From Curtobacterium sp. SGAir0471 (GTDB lineage: Bacteria; Actinomycetota; Actinomycetes; Actinomycetales; Microbacteriaceae), in assembly GCF_005490985.1 (NCBI RefSeq), contig NZ_CP027869.1, positions 3,410,001-3,474,000 of the forward strand: a DNA stretch of 64,000 bases, given 5' to 3'. Of this stretch, positions 51,206-60,502 are shown piece by piece (position 1 is the stretch's first letter; each line of letters begins with the position of its first letter). The notes below the pieces were generated by a model. That model did no database searches and was not told the origin of the DNA. It worked only from the letters and a program-made list of their open reading frames with translations. The position numbers and the translations under genes were made by a program.

Positions 51206-54012
51206 GGGGCCGGCGCCGCACCCGCACGCCCGTCGCGATCAGGGCCGCCCTCCGTCTCGGTCGTCGCCTCGCCTTCGCGAAGGTCGGCCGCGCGGTGTTG
51301 ATCGTGTCGCTCATCGGCGTCCCCACTGCAGGGTTCGCGGCAGGGGCCGTGGTCATCCAGTCCACACTGCCCACGGTGCAGGAGCAGCTCCGGTACGACC
51401 TCGGCCACGCGGCGGCCCAGATGCGCCTGTCCGGTCCTGATGTGCCCGGGATGCGGCAGGACCCCGTCCAGTGGCAGCTGACCGACTCCGCACGGGACAG
51501 CCCGGTGACGACGGCAGACGAGGACTCACCCTGGGCCGAACTGCTCGACCACGTGCCCGAGGGAGCTGACGCGATCACGGTCCGGACCACGCAGGTCGTC
51601 GTCCGCGGCCCGGAGGTCCCCGTCGCCGTCACCGCGGACGAGGGAGCGACGTGGTCGCCCGCCCTCGACGGGCACTGGCACGTGCTCTCCGGCCGTGCGC
51701 CGGCCGCGCCGGACGAGGCGATGGCGACCCCGGCGACGCTCGAACGCCTCCACGTGTCCGTCGGCGACGCGATCACCGTCACCGATCCGGTCCGCGAGCG
51801 CTTCACCGTCACGGGCACCATGCGCGATGCCGCGACCGGCCCCGAGGCCGAGGGCGTGTTCCTACCGTCGGGGTCACTCCCCGCCGACCTCCCGGAGTCA
51901 CTCCAGCGCGGCGGGTCGGACACGACCGTGTTCCTGCCCGACGTCGCCCCGACGTGGTCGGAGATCCGCTCGCTCAACGCGCACGGGATCGTCGTCGAGT
52001 CCCGTCCGGTCGTGCTCGCCCCGCCGTCGGACCGACTCGAGGGGGCCCCGACCGGGACGACCGTGGACGCGTACCTCGGAGCCATGGCGCTCGTCGGGGT
52101 GTTCGCCGCCTTCGAGGTCGCACTGCTCGCCGGTGCCGCCTTCCTGGTCGGCACACGGGCGGACACCCGCACGCACGCGATCATCACGAGTGTCGGCGGC
52201 GGTCGTGGCTTCGTCCGCGCCGTCGTCGCCGGCTCCGGGTTGGTGCTCGGTGTGACGGGTGCGCTGCTCGGCACCGCACTCGGCACAGGACTCGGTGTGC
52301 TCGCGTTCCACCTGCTCGACGACGGCAACGTCGGGACCTGGCCGGGGCTGCACGTGCCGGGACTCGCCATCGTCACGATCGCGGCGGCCGCCGTCGTCGC
52401 CGGTCTCGTGGCGGCCCTGGTCGCGGCGCGGGCGGCGACCAGGATCGACGTCCTCGCGGCCCTCCGTGGATCCCTGCGACCCGCTGCCCCCCGTCCCCGG
52501 GCAGAGCGTCGACGTCGCACCTGGGTCCCCGTCCTGGTCGTCGCCGGGACGGCGATGACGCTCGCCTGCGGCGCCGGGGTGCTCCTGCTCAACGACCGGC
52601 CCGTGCAGCAGGACCGGTGGGCGGTGCTCGTCGGTGTCGGCGTCGCCCTCGGACCGTGCCTGGTGCAGCTCGGCGTCGCACTGGCGTCGCCGTGGGTCCT
52701 GGCCGGCGTCGCACGGCTCTCGGCCCGCCTCGGTCTGTCCGCCCGGATCGCCGCGCGGGACGCCCGACGCAACCCGGTCCGCACGGTCCCGGTGCTCGCG
52801 AGCGTGATGAGCGTGGTGTTCGTCGCCTCGGTCGTGCTCACGTGGAGTGCCTCGGAGCACGCCCGGTTCGTCCGGGGGTACGAGTACACGACTGCCGTCG
52901 GGGTCGCGACCGCGAACGTCTCACTGACCGACCGGGACGGCTACAGCGACGGGTACGACGCCGCCGTCACCGACCGGGCCGCGCGGGTGCTCTCCGGAGC
53001 GTTGGACGGCGTCCGGCTGCACGTGCTCGCCGTGAACCGCGAGGACGCCGGCAAGGGGCCGACCACGATCACCACGCCGCACGACTTCGTCCAGCGGGAC
53101 TGCCCGACCTTCGACACGACCGACTGCGCGACCTTCCTGCAGAGCGTCGGGAGCGGCGAGCCGCACATCGTGGCGGGGACGGTCGACGACTACGCCCTGC
53201 TCACCGGGCACCGCCCGTCCGCCGAGGTCCGACGGGCGCTCGCGGACGGCGAAGCCGTGTCGCTCTGGCCCGAGTACGTCCGCGACGGAGCGGTCCGCAT
53301 CGACACCTTCCGGAACCGCGCGGTGGGCGACGACGCTCCGCTCGAGGACCCCCGCCCCGATGCATCGACGACGATCCCGGCCGTGCTCGACGTGCAGACG
53401 CCACGGATCAAGGTCGGGGTCTTCATGACGCGGGAGACGGCAGCGGCAACCGCGGTCCCGCTGGTCGACGGCATGCTCGCGATGCACCTGTCGCAGGAAC
53501 TGACCCCGGCGCAGTACGACGGGCTGTCGTCCGCGTGGCAGAGCGGTGGCGGCGCGGACCGGGAACGATGGGGCGGTCCGGGCTTCGTCTACGAACGCGG
53601 ACCGGTCGACGAACAGGCGACGGTGCAGGCCCTCGTGCTCGCCCTCGCCGCGGCGGTGACGATCGGCGCCACGGCGGTCGCCGTCGGACTCGCCCGGTCC
53701 GACGGTCGTCGCGACGACGAGGTCCTCGACGCGATCGGAGCCGAGCCGGTCCTGCGTCGACGCGTGTCGGCGTGGCAGGCGGCGATCCTCACCACGGTCG
53801 GCGCGGTCGTCGGCACGCTGCTCGGGTTGCTGCCGATCCGGGCGCTCACCCTTCGGTTCGATGCCGGTCCGACCGGGACCACGCACCTGCCGTTCGTGGC
53901 GGACTGGCCGGTGCTCGCGCTGCTGGCCCTGGGCCTCCCGCTCGTCGTGACGGCCGGGACCTGGCTGACCGCCGGCCGTGGACGCCGGGTGGCGGTGCGC
54001 CGTGCGCACTGA
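51202..54012 (+). CDS. FtsX-like ABC transporter permease
   Basis: The 936-residue permease has an N-terminal helix (AVLIVSLIGVPTAGFAAGAV), a large periplasmic-side domain, a first FtsX helix bundle at about 290-420, and a second extracellular domain with four cysteine-bearing motifs (DCPTFDTTDCATF) before the last helices at about 810-920. The GTG start overlaps the ATPase stop. It forms the membrane half of a MacB/YtrF-like exporter. Size fits the two-bundle actinobacterial class. Confidence 0.92.
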   Translation: MRGRRRTRTPVAIRAALRLGRRLAFAKVGRAVLIVSLIGVPTAGFAAGAVVIQSTLPTVQEQLRYDLGHAAAQMRLSGPDVPGMRQDPVQWQLTDSARDSPVTTADEDSPWAELLDHVPEGADAITVRTTQVVVRGPEVPVAVTADEGATWSPALDGHWHVLSGRAPAAPDEAMATPATLERLHVSVGDAITVTDPVRERFTVTGTMRDAATGPEAEGVFLPSGSLPADLPESLQRGGSDTTVFLPDVAPTWSEIRSLNAHGIVVESRPVVLAPPSDRLEGAPTGTTVDAYLGAMALVGVFAAFEVALLAGAAFLVGTRADTRTHAIITSVGGGRGFVRAVVAGSGLVLGVTGALLGTALGTGLGVLAFHLLDDGNVGTWPGLHVPGLAIVTIAAAAVVAGLVAALVAARAATRIDVLAALRGSLRPAAPRPRAERRRRTWVPVLVVAGTAMTLACGAGVLLLNDRPVQQDRWAVLVGVGVALGPCLVQLGVALASPWVLAGVARLSARLGLSARIAARDARRNPVRTVPVLASVMSVVFVASVVLTWSASEHARFVRGYEYTTAVGVATANVSLTDRDGYSDGYDAAVTDRAARVLSGALDGVRLHVLAVNREDAGKGPTTITTPHDFVQRDCPTFDTTDCATFLQSVGSGEPHIVAGTVDDYALLTGHRPSAEVRRALADGEAVSLWPEYVRDGAVRIDTFRNRAVGDDAPLEDPRPDASTTIPAVLDVQTPRIKVGVFMTRETAAATAVPLVDGMLAMHLSQELTPAQYDGLSSAWQSGGGADRERWGGPGFVYERGPVDEQATVQALVLALAAAVTIGATAVAVGLARSDGRRDDEVLDAIGAEPVLRRRVSAWQAAILTTVGAVVGTLLGLLPIRALTLRFDAGPTGTTHLPFVADWPVLALLALGLPLVVTAGTWLTAGRGRRVAVRRAH

Positions 54013-54130
54013 GGACGAGACCGTCGGCGGCCACGAACCTGTGAACGGCCACGAGGACCCTCAGCCGGACCGCACGTTCCCCAGGTCGGGGGACTGGTTC
54101 CGTCGGGCGATCCGGGGGATACCTGTACCC

Positions 54131-54892
54131 GTGACCCGCACCACCCGCCTCGCCCTCGTCGCGAGCATCGTCTCCGCCGCCTGCCTCGTCGGCGCCGGCG
54201 TCTTCGTCGTCGCCGCCCCCCACACGGCGAGCGCCGAGGACCGCCCCGTCGCCACCGCAGCGGCATCCCGTGTGGAGCGGAAGGCCGACCTGCCGCGTCC
54301 GAGCACCCCGGACCAGGTGGTCTCCGGCGCGCTCGACACCCCGGCCCTGGCCGACGCCGTGCCGTTCGCGTACGCCGGCGACTCGATCACGGCACGCCCC
54401 GACTCGTGGCTGCACCAGCTCGAGTCCGACGACCGTCTGCACGCCGTCGGCGGGTACGCGCACAGCGGGTACCGAGCCGACCAGGTGCTCGCTGAGATCG
54501 GCCCGGTGCCGCAGGCGCGCGTGCTCGTGGTCGAGGTCGGGACGAACGACGTCAACCAGGCCGTCCCGCTGGACCACACCATCGCCAACGTGGACGCGAT
54601 CGTCCGCAAGGTCGGTGCCGAGCGGGTGCTCGTCGTCGCCGGTCCGCCGTCCGACTGGACATGGAGCCGGTGGGGTGCCGACCGCCGCTCGGGGCAGATC
54701 GTCCTGACGGATGCGCTGCACGCCGACGCCGATGCGCACGGCTGGGAGTTCGTGGACCCGTTCCGGTCGCTCCGGGCCTCCGACGGCGCGTACCTGCCGG
54801 GCACCAGCCCGGACGGCATCCACCCGACCGCCGAGGCGAACCGCTCGGTCGCGGCGGCGATGGCCGACGCGATCGAGCGCACCGCGCGCTAG
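54131..54892 (+). CDS. Secreted SGNH/GDSL hydrolase
   Basis: The 253-residue protein has a signal peptide (LALVASIVSAACLVGAGVFV, then a TASA cleavage region) and the SGNH blocks YAGDSITA (Ser), HSGYR, VGTNDVN (Asn) and DGIHPTAEANR (Asp, His). It is a predicted secreted esterase or lipase. The GTG at 54131 starts directly at the signal; an in-frame GTG at 54002 would add a hydrophilic 43-residue prefix and is less likely. It follows the exporter genes but is not clearly co-transcribed. Confidence 0.88.
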   Translation: MTRTTRLALVASIVSAACLVGAGVFVVAAPHTASAEDRPVATAAASRVERKADLPRPSTPDQVVSGALDTPALADAVPFAYAGDSITARPDSWLHQLESDDRLHAVGGYAHSGYRADQVLAEIGPVPQARVLVVEVGTNDVNQAVPLDHTIANVDAIVRKVGAERVLVVAGPPSDWTWSRWGADRRSGQIVLTDALHADADAHGWEFVDPFRSLRASDGAYLPGTSPDGIHPTAEANRSVAAAMADAIERTAR

Positions 54893-54905
54893 TCCGTCCG
54901 CTCGT

Positions 54906-55571
54906 TCACTCCGGCAGCGGCTCGGCGTACGTCCGGAACTCCCCGCGCTCGGTGTGCATCGTCCAGAGTCGTTCGGCCACCGCGGCCGACGAGTGGTCGT
55001 CCTGCCCGTCGTCGATGCCGAACGGGATGATCAGCTGCCCGACGTGCACGTGCTCGTCGGCGACGGCGTCGTGCAGGAGCTGCGCGTAGGCGCTCTCGCC
55101 GGCGAACGCGACCGAGGTGCCGGTGACCCGTGCGCCCGGTCGGACGGCGCTGCCGCCGTTGACGAACAGGATCGTGCCCGTGCCGATCGCACGCATGCCG
55201 GGCAGCACCTGGCGCACGGCGTTCACCGAGCCGTAGACCGAGAACTCGATCGGACCGACGAGGTCCTCGGCGGTGGTCTCGAGCACGGGGCGCATGTACT
55301 CCTTGGCGGGCAGCGGGCTGTACTGCAGCACCTCGATCGGGCCGAGCTGCTCGGTGGCGGCCTCGAGCGCGGCGCGGAGCGAGTCCCCGTCGCGGACGTT
55401 CGCGGCGAACCCCTGCGCGCGGTACCCGGACGACCGGAGCTCGGCGGCGAGCGAGTCGAGCCGGTCCTGGTTGCGGGAGATCAGGGCGACGTCGAAGCCC
55501 TCGCGGCCGAAGCGGTCCGCGACGGCGAGCCCGAGGCCCTTGCCGGCGCCGACGATGGCGATGGTGGTCAT
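54906..55571 (-). CDS. Short-chain dehydrogenase-like protein
   Basis: The 221-residue protein has an SDR Rossmann start, TIAIVGAGKGLGLAVADRF, and the FAANVRDGDSL cofactor strand. The catalytic YxxxK is not evident: the expected region reads TGTSVAFAGESAYAQLLHD, so the Tyr is present but the usual Lys is lost. It may be a non-classical SDR. GGAAGGA precedes the ATG. Convergent with the SGNH hydrolase gene. Confidence 0.8.
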   Translation of the reverse strand: MTTIAIVGAGKGLGLAVADRFGREGFDVALISRNQDRLDSLAAELRSSGYRAQGFAANVRDGDSLRAALEAATEQLGPIEVLQYSPLPAKEYMRPVLETTAEDLVGPIEFSVYGSVNAVRQVLPGMRAIGTGTILFVNGGSAVRPGARVTGTSVAFAGESAYAQLLHDAVADEHVHVGQLIIPFGIDDGQDDHSSAAVAERLWTMHTERGEFRTYAEPLPE

Positions 55572-55702
55572 GCGGTGGTCCTTCCGTGGGTGTGCGGCCG
55601 ACGGTAGGCCGGTGTGCGCAGCGGTGAGGGGTTCCGCCGGGAACCCCCAGGCGATTCCCGACGGGGGCGTGTGGACTCGGTGCACGACCCGGGAGGATCA
55701 CC

Positions 55703-56887
55703 GTGGACACCACCCGCACCACCGGCACCGGCACCGGCACCGGCACCCGCGCCCGCCGCAGCCGCCGCACCTGGTCCGCCGTCGGACTGGCCGCCGTGGC
55801 CGCCCTCGGCCTGACCGCCTGCTCCGACGACCGGGCGGCGACCGGTCCGGACGACTCCGCCGGGCAGCGCAGCACCGCGAGCCCGCCGGCCGACCTCGCC
55901 GCGGGGCAGCTCGCCCCGGACGGGCAGACCACCGACGTGGTCTCCGGCCTCGAGGCACCCTGGTCGGTGGTCCCGGTCGGTGACGACGGTGACGCGTTCG
56001 TCAGCGAACGCGACTCCGCACGCGTGCTCGAGCTCCGAGCGGACGGGACGACCCGCGAGGTCGGGACCGTCGAAGGTGTCCGGCACGGCGGCGAGGGCGG
56101 ACTCCTCGGCCTCGCGCTGCACGACGACGACCTGTTCGTGTACTCGACGGCCGACGACGGCAACCGGATCGAGCGCTACGACCTGACCGGGGACACCGGC
56201 TCGTACCGGCTCGGCGAGGCCACCACCGTGATCGACGGGCTGCCCGCGAACACCTTCCACGACGGCGGGCGCATCGCCTTCGGCCCGGACGACATGCTCT
56301 ACGCGAGCGTCGGCGACGCGGGGCAGCGGTCCGAGGCGCAGGACCGCGACTCCCTGGCGGGCAAGATCCTGCGCCTGACCCCGGACGGCGAGGTGCCGGA
56401 CGACAACCCGTTCGCGGGGTCGCCCGTCTGGTCGCTCGGGCACCGGAACGTGCAGGGCATGGGCTGGGCCGAGGACGGCACGATGTTCGCAGCGGAGTTC
56501 GGGGAGAACCGCTGGGACGAGCTCAACGTCATCGAGCCGGGCAACGACCACGGCTGGCCCGAGGTCGAGGGCACCGGCGGCGAGGACCGCGGGTTCGTCG
56601 ACCCCGTGCAGCAGTGGTCGACCGACGAGGCGTCCCCGAGCGGCCTGACCGTGATCGGCGACACCGTCTTCGTCGCGAACCTCAAGGGGGAGTCCGTCCG
56701 CGCCGTCCCGGTGTCCGACCCGTCGAGCTCGACCGTGTACTTCCAGGGCGAGCACGGGCGCATCCGCACGGTGCTGCCCGGACCCGACGACACGCTCTGG
56801 TTCGTGACGAACAACACCGACGGCCGGGGAGACCCCCGCGACGGCGACGACCGGATCCTGTCCGTGCCGCTCACCACCGGGCGCTGA
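55703..56887 (+). CDS. PQQ-dependent sugar dehydrogenase-like lipoprotein
   Basis: The 394-residue protein has a lipobox LGLTAC near residue 40, then a six-bladed propeller of the soluble glucose/aldose-sugar dehydrogenase family: LEAPWSVVPV, GEGGLLGLALH, FHDGGRIAFGPDDMLYASVGD, LGHRNVQGMGW and PGNDHGWPEVEG. These enzymes oxidise sugars with PQQ in or outside the membrane. No PQQ synthesis genes are nearby. A GGGAGG site precedes the GTG start. Confidence 0.9.
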   Translation: MDTTRTTGTGTGTGTRARRSRRTWSAVGLAAVAALGLTACSDDRAATGPDDSAGQRSTASPPADLAAGQLAPDGQTTDVVSGLEAPWSVVPVGDDGDAFVSERDSARVLELRADGTTREVGTVEGVRHGGEGGLLGLALHDDDLFVYSTADDGNRIERYDLTGDTGSYRLGEATTVIDGLPANTFHDGGRIAFGPDDMLYASVGDAGQRSEAQDRDSLAGKILRLTPDGEVPDDNPFAGSPVWSLGHRNVQGMGWAEDGTMFAAEFGENRWDELNVIEPGNDHGWPEVEGTGGEDRGFVDPVQQWSTDEASPSGLTVIGDTVFVANLKGESVRAVPVSDPSSSTVYFQGEHGRIRTVLPGPDDTLWFVTNNTDGRGDPRDGDDRILSVPLTTGR

Positions 56888-56942
56888 CGGGGGTTCCGGC
56901 AGCACCTCGTTCCGGACCCGGTGCGGCCGTACCGTGGAGCGC

Positions 56943-57896
56943 ATGGACCACCGTGACGAAGCCCGTGACTTCCTCGCCAGCCGTCGCGCGCGCATCACCC
57001 CGGAGCAGGTCGGCATCCCGACCTTCGGCACCCGGCGGCGCGTCCCCGGGCTGCGGCGCGAGGAGGTCTCCCGCCTGGCCGGTGTGAGCATCGACTACTA
57101 CACCCGCCTCGAGCGCGGGAACCTGCAGGGCGTCTCCGACAGCGTGCTCGACGCCGTCGCCACGGCGCTGCGGCTCGACCCCGCAGAGCACGAGCACCTG
57201 CGCGACCTGGCGCGACACCAGAACGCGACGCCGCGCCGTGCCGCGCGGGCCGTCCCGGTCGCCGCCGTGCGCCCGGAGTTGCAGTACCTGCTCGACGTCG
57301 TGACCGACGCACCCGCGATGATCGTCAACAACCGGCAGGACATCGTCGCCGCGAACGCCCTCGGGTGGGCGCTGCACGCCGACGTCGCCACCGGGGATCG
57401 ACCGATGAACTTTGCGCGCTACATCTTCCTCGACAGCCGTGCACGCGACTTCTACCGCGACTGGGACCGTGCGGCGCACACGAACGTCGCGATCCTGCGG
57501 CGCGAGGCCGGACGGACGCCGGGAGACCGGGACCTCGCAGCGCTCATCGGCGAACTGTCGGTGCGCAGCGAGGACTTCCGCGAGCTCTGGGCGTCCCACG
57601 ACGTCCGGCGGCACTACGCCGGCGTGAAGTCCTTCGACCACGCCGTGGTCGGGCCGCTCGAGCTGCACTTCCAGTCGTTGGAGCTCACCGAGGACCCCGG
57701 CCTCTCCCTGACGATCTACCCGGCGACTCCGGGCAGCGCGAGCGCCGACGCACTGCAGGTGCTCGCGTCCTGGGCTGCGACCGAGCGGATCGCGGAGCGG
57801 GCGACGGACCGGACGACAGAGCGGACGACAGAGCGGGCCACGGAGCGGACGACAGGCCGGACGACGGCCGACGCGACGGGACAGGAGCTGGCGTGA
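56943..57896 (+). CDS. XRE-family regulator with MmyB-like domain and repetitive C-terminus
   Basis: The 317-residue protein has the HTH (GLRREEVSRLAGVS, YYTRLERG) and the MmyB-like sensor domain, similar to the paralogue at 41009. The last 30 residues are a tandem of ERTTERAT-type units encoded by a 12-bp repeat, prone to length change. TACCGT at 56930-56935 lies 7 nt before the ATG, a leaderless layout. It heads a three-gene operon with a 75-residue protein and an MFS transporter, joined by GTGA and ATGA overlaps. Confidence 0.92.
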   Translation: MDHRDEARDFLASRRARITPEQVGIPTFGTRRRVPGLRREEVSRLAGVSIDYYTRLERGNLQGVSDSVLDAVATALRLDPAEHEHLRDLARHQNATPRRAARAVPVAAVRPELQYLLDVVTDAPAMIVNNRQDIVAANALGWALHADVATGDRPMNFARYIFLDSRARDFYRDWDRAAHTNVAILRREAGRTPGDRDLAALIGELSVRSEDFRELWASHDVRRHYAGVKSFDHAVVGPLELHFQSLELTEDPGLSLTIYPATPGSASADALQVLASWAATERIAERATDRTTERTTERATERTTGRTTADATGQELA

Positions 57897-58120
57897 CCCA
57901 CACCTCCGCGGTCGCGACACCGCTGACCCGGCGACCCGGACCGTGGGCACGCCTGCGCTTCCGGTGGCAGGCCGAGCAGGAGGTCCACGAGCTCACCCGG
58001 GACCGGGCGCACGAGCAACGGGTCCTCGCCGAGGCAGCCGTCCGCCTGCAGCCCGGCCCCTGGGCGATCGGTCTGCTCCTCCGTCGGGACCCCGACACCG
58101 ACCAGGTCCCGCGCCGATGA
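57893..58120 (+). CDS. 75-residue protein between XRE and MFS genes
   Basis: The protein reads MTHTSAVATPLTRRPGPWAR at the start and is basic throughout (RFRWQAEQEVHEL; RDRAHEQRVLAEAAVRL). It has no membrane segment and no recognised domain. Its GTG overlaps the XRE stop (GTGA) and its stop overlaps the MFS start (ATGA), so it is certainly translated in the operon frame if the flanking genes are. A regulator- or transporter-accessory role is possible but unproven. Confidence 0.65.
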   Translation: MTHTSAVATPLTRRPGPWARLRFRWQAEQEVHELTRDRAHEQRVLAEAAVRLQPGPWAIGLLLRRDPDTDQVPRR

Positions 58121-59325
58121 GCGAGGACGCCCCTCCGGCGACGATGACGCGTGGCCGGACGCTGCTCTTCGCCGTGGCCGGTGGTGCGGCCGTCGGGAAC
58201 CTGTACTGGGCGCAGCCCCTGCTCGACGACGTCGCGTCGGACCTCGGGACCTCGCCGGCGTCCGCGGGACTCCTCGTCACGCTGACGCAGGTCGGCTACG
58301 CGCTCGGGATCCTGCTGCTCGTGCCGCTCGGCGACGTCGTCGACCGACGACGCCTGGTCCCCGGCGTGCTCGCGGCCTCCGCGGTCGCCCTGCTCGCCGC
58401 CGCGCTCGCGCCGGGGTTCCCCGCGCTGCTCGTCGCACTCGCGTTGGTCGGTGCGACGACGGTCGCCGGGCAGCTCCTCATCCCGCTCGCGGGCGACCTG
58501 GCAGACCCGGCGGCACGCGGCCGGGTGGTGGGGACGATCGCATCCGGGGTGCTGACCGGCATCCTGCTGTCCCGGACGGTCAGCGGGGTGATCGCGGACG
58601 TCGCCGGGTGGCGCAGCGTGTACGTCCTCGCCGCGGTGGTCGCGGTCGTGCTGGCGGTCCTGCTCGCACGGGCGGTCCCGCGTCTGCCGGAGCGCGAGCG
58701 GGTGCGGTACCCGCAGCTCCTGGCGTCGGTGGCCGGCGTCGTCCGCGCACACCGGGCGGTCCGCGTGACGCTGGTCGTCAGCGCGTCCGTGTTCGCCGTG
58801 TTCACGATGTTCTGGACGGCGCTGACGTTCCTGCTCAGCGGCGCGCCGTTCGGGTACTCGACCACCGCGATCGGCGCCGTCGGCCTGGTCGGGCTCGCGG
58901 GGGCCGTGGCGGCGCAGCGGGTCGGGCGGCTGCACGACCGTGGCTGGTCGGTCCCGGTGACCGGTGCCGCGCTCGTGCTGGTGCTCGTGTCGCTGGTGGT
59001 CGCCGGCCTGGGCGCGCGGTCGATCGTGGTGGTGCTCGTCGCGGTGCTGCTGCTCGACGTCGGGGTGCAGGGCGCGAACGTGCTGAACCAGACGCGCCTG
59101 TTCGCGATCGACCCCGCGGCACGCAGTCGGCTGAACACGGCCTTCGTCACGTGCAACTTCGTCGGCGGCGCGGTCGGTTCCGCCGTCGCCGGGGTGCTCT
59201 GGAAGGTCGGTGGTTGGACCGCCGTGACGATCGGCGCCGCCGTGCTCATCGGTTTCGCGACGACGGTCTGGGCCGTGCACCGGCGCGGGGCGCTCGCGCT
59301 CCCGGAGCGCGCTGCACAGAGCTGA
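58117..59325 (+). CDS. MFS transporter (YnfM/arabinose-efflux-like)
   Basis: The 402-residue protein has twelve hydrophobic segments and the MFS motif-A-like loop LGDVVDRRRLVPG between the second and third helices. N-terminal family sequence is AVGNLYWAQPLLDDVASDLG, of the drug-efflux type (DHA1). It is the last gene of an operon with an MmyB-type XRE regulator, which suggests that the regulator senses a compound exported or imported by this transporter. Confidence 0.92.
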   Translation: MSEDAPPATMTRGRTLLFAVAGGAAVGNLYWAQPLLDDVASDLGTSPASAGLLVTLTQVGYALGILLLVPLGDVVDRRRLVPGVLAASAVALLAAALAPGFPALLVALALVGATTVAGQLLIPLAGDLADPAARGRVVGTIASGVLTGILLSRTVSGVIADVAGWRSVYVLAAVVAVVLAVLLARAVPRLPERERVRYPQLLASVAGVVRAHRAVRVTLVVSASVFAVFTMFWTALTFLLSGAPFGYSTTAIGAVGLVGLAGAVAAQRVGRLHDRGWSVPVTGAALVLVLVSLVVAGLGARSIVVVLVAVLLLDVGVQGANVLNQTRLFAIDPAARSRLNTAFVTCNFVGGAVGSAVAGVLWKVGGWTAVTIGAAVLIGFATTVWAVHRRGALALPERAAQS

Positions 59326-59340
59326 CAGCCGGCCCGCGGC

Positions 59341-59384
59341 ACGCGCACCGAGAGTGCGCGTCCTGCCTCCGGACGCCCGCACTC
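59341..59384. terminator. Two mutually exclusive hairpins between convergent genes
   Basis: ACGCGCAC (59341-59348) pairs with GTGCGCGT (59354-59361). The second arm's GAGTGCG (59352-59358) can instead pair with CGCACTC (59378-59384), with extra TCC/GGA pairing inside. The convergent genes stop at 59325 and 59383, so each direction may use a different fold. Confidence 0.55.
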
Positions 59385-60354
59385 AGGGGCGGAACGTCCC
59401 CGGCACGTCGAGATCGCCGTGGGCCGCCTGCCACCGCAGCGCGTCGCGCACCGTCTCCGACGCCGTGTACGCCGGCGCGTAACCGAGCACACGCTGCGGC
59501 TTCTCGGTGCTGAACACCTGGCTGCGGGACAGGTGCTCCCAGCTGGCGTCGGCGTGCTCCGGAGCCGTGGTCTCACGGAACCGGTCCCAGCTGACGGACT
59601 CGAGCCGTGCCTCCCGGCCGACCCACGATGCGACCAGGTCCGCGTACCCGCGGACCGTGAGCGCCGTCGGGGCGGTCGCGAAGAAGTCCTGTCCGGCCGC
59701 GGCGTCACGCTGCTCGACCGCCAGCTGGAACAGCTGGGCGACGTCGTCGGCGTGCACGTGGGCCATCGACTCCGCGCCGAGACCGGGGACCTCGACGGTC
59801 TCGCCGGTGGCCAACCGCGTGATCACCGACGGGTCGAGGTTGCCGAGCGGTCCGATCGGCATCCAGCCCGGACCGCTGATGTGCCCGGGGTGGATCGAGG
59901 TCGTCGTGACACCACCATGGGCGGTCTCCTGCAGGAGCATGCGGGCGATCGCGTCCTTCTGGGTGCCGTACTCGCCGGACGGCGGGGTGGCGGTCTCCTC
60001 GGTGATCGGCAGCACGTGCGAGACGCCGGCACGCCAGATCGAGCCGCAGTGCACGAGGTGGGTGCGGCTGCCGCGGAGCGCCCGGACGAGCTGCTCGGCG
60101 GAGTGGAGGGTGAAGCAGACGAGGTCGACGACGGCGTCGGCACCGAGCGCGGCGATGCGGGCGCCGAAGGTGCCGTCACGGTCCTCCTGCTCACGGTCGG
60201 CGGTGATCCGCTCGACCTGCTCCCACTCGGGAGCGTCCGCGTACGGGGCGCTGGTGCCGCGCGTCACGACGGTGACGCGGTGGCCGGCCCGGACGAGGCG
60301 GGGGACCAGGAATGTGCCGATGTGGCCGGTGGCTCCGATGACGACGATGTCCAT
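59383..60354 (-). CDS. NAD-dependent epimerase/dehydratase-like protein
   Basis: The 323-residue protein has an extended-SDR start, IVVIGATGHIGTFLVPRLV, an HCGSIW block, and a YGTQKDAIARML segment carrying the YxxxK. A C-terminal substrate-binding region follows (YADLVASWVGREARLESVSW). Substrate unknown, probably a nucleotide sugar. TAGCGT (60367-60362, leftward) lies 7 nt before the ATG, a leaderless layout. Confidence 0.88.
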   Translation of the reverse strand: MDIVVIGATGHIGTFLVPRLVRAGHRVTVVTRGTSAPYADAPEWEQVERITADREQEDRDGTFGARIAALGADAVVDLVCFTLHSAEQLVRALRGSRTHLVHCGSIWRAGVSHVLPITEETATPPSGEYGTQKDAIARMLLQETAHGGVTTTSIHPGHISGPGWMPIGPLGNLDPSVITRLATGETVEVPGLGAESMAHVHADDVAQLFQLAVEQRDAAAGQDFFATAPTALTVRGYADLVASWVGREARLESVSWDRFRETTAPEHADASWEHLSRSQVFSTEKPQRVLGYAPAYTASETVRDALRWQAAHGDLDVPGTFRP

Positions 60355-60444
60355 GCGGGCCACGCTAGGCGCGCACTGCCGTGCGCGACAGGCCCTGGTG
60401 GTGCTCCCTCGGTGGACGCGACGCGGCTGGGCCGGGTGGCGGAC

Positions 60445-60486
60445 GGACGGGAGGCCCGTGGCGGGTCCGCCACGAGCCTCCCGTTC
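60445..60486 (-). terminator. Dispersed hairpin, subfamily B, after the DUF4126 gene
   Basis: GGACGGGAGGC (60445-60455) pairs with GCCTCCCGTTC (60476-60486), then CGTGGCGG with CCGCCACG after one mismatch. It lies 16 bp beyond the leftward stop at 60503. Confidence 0.7.
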
Positions 60487-60502
60487 AGTCGGGTGGTCGG
60501 GT

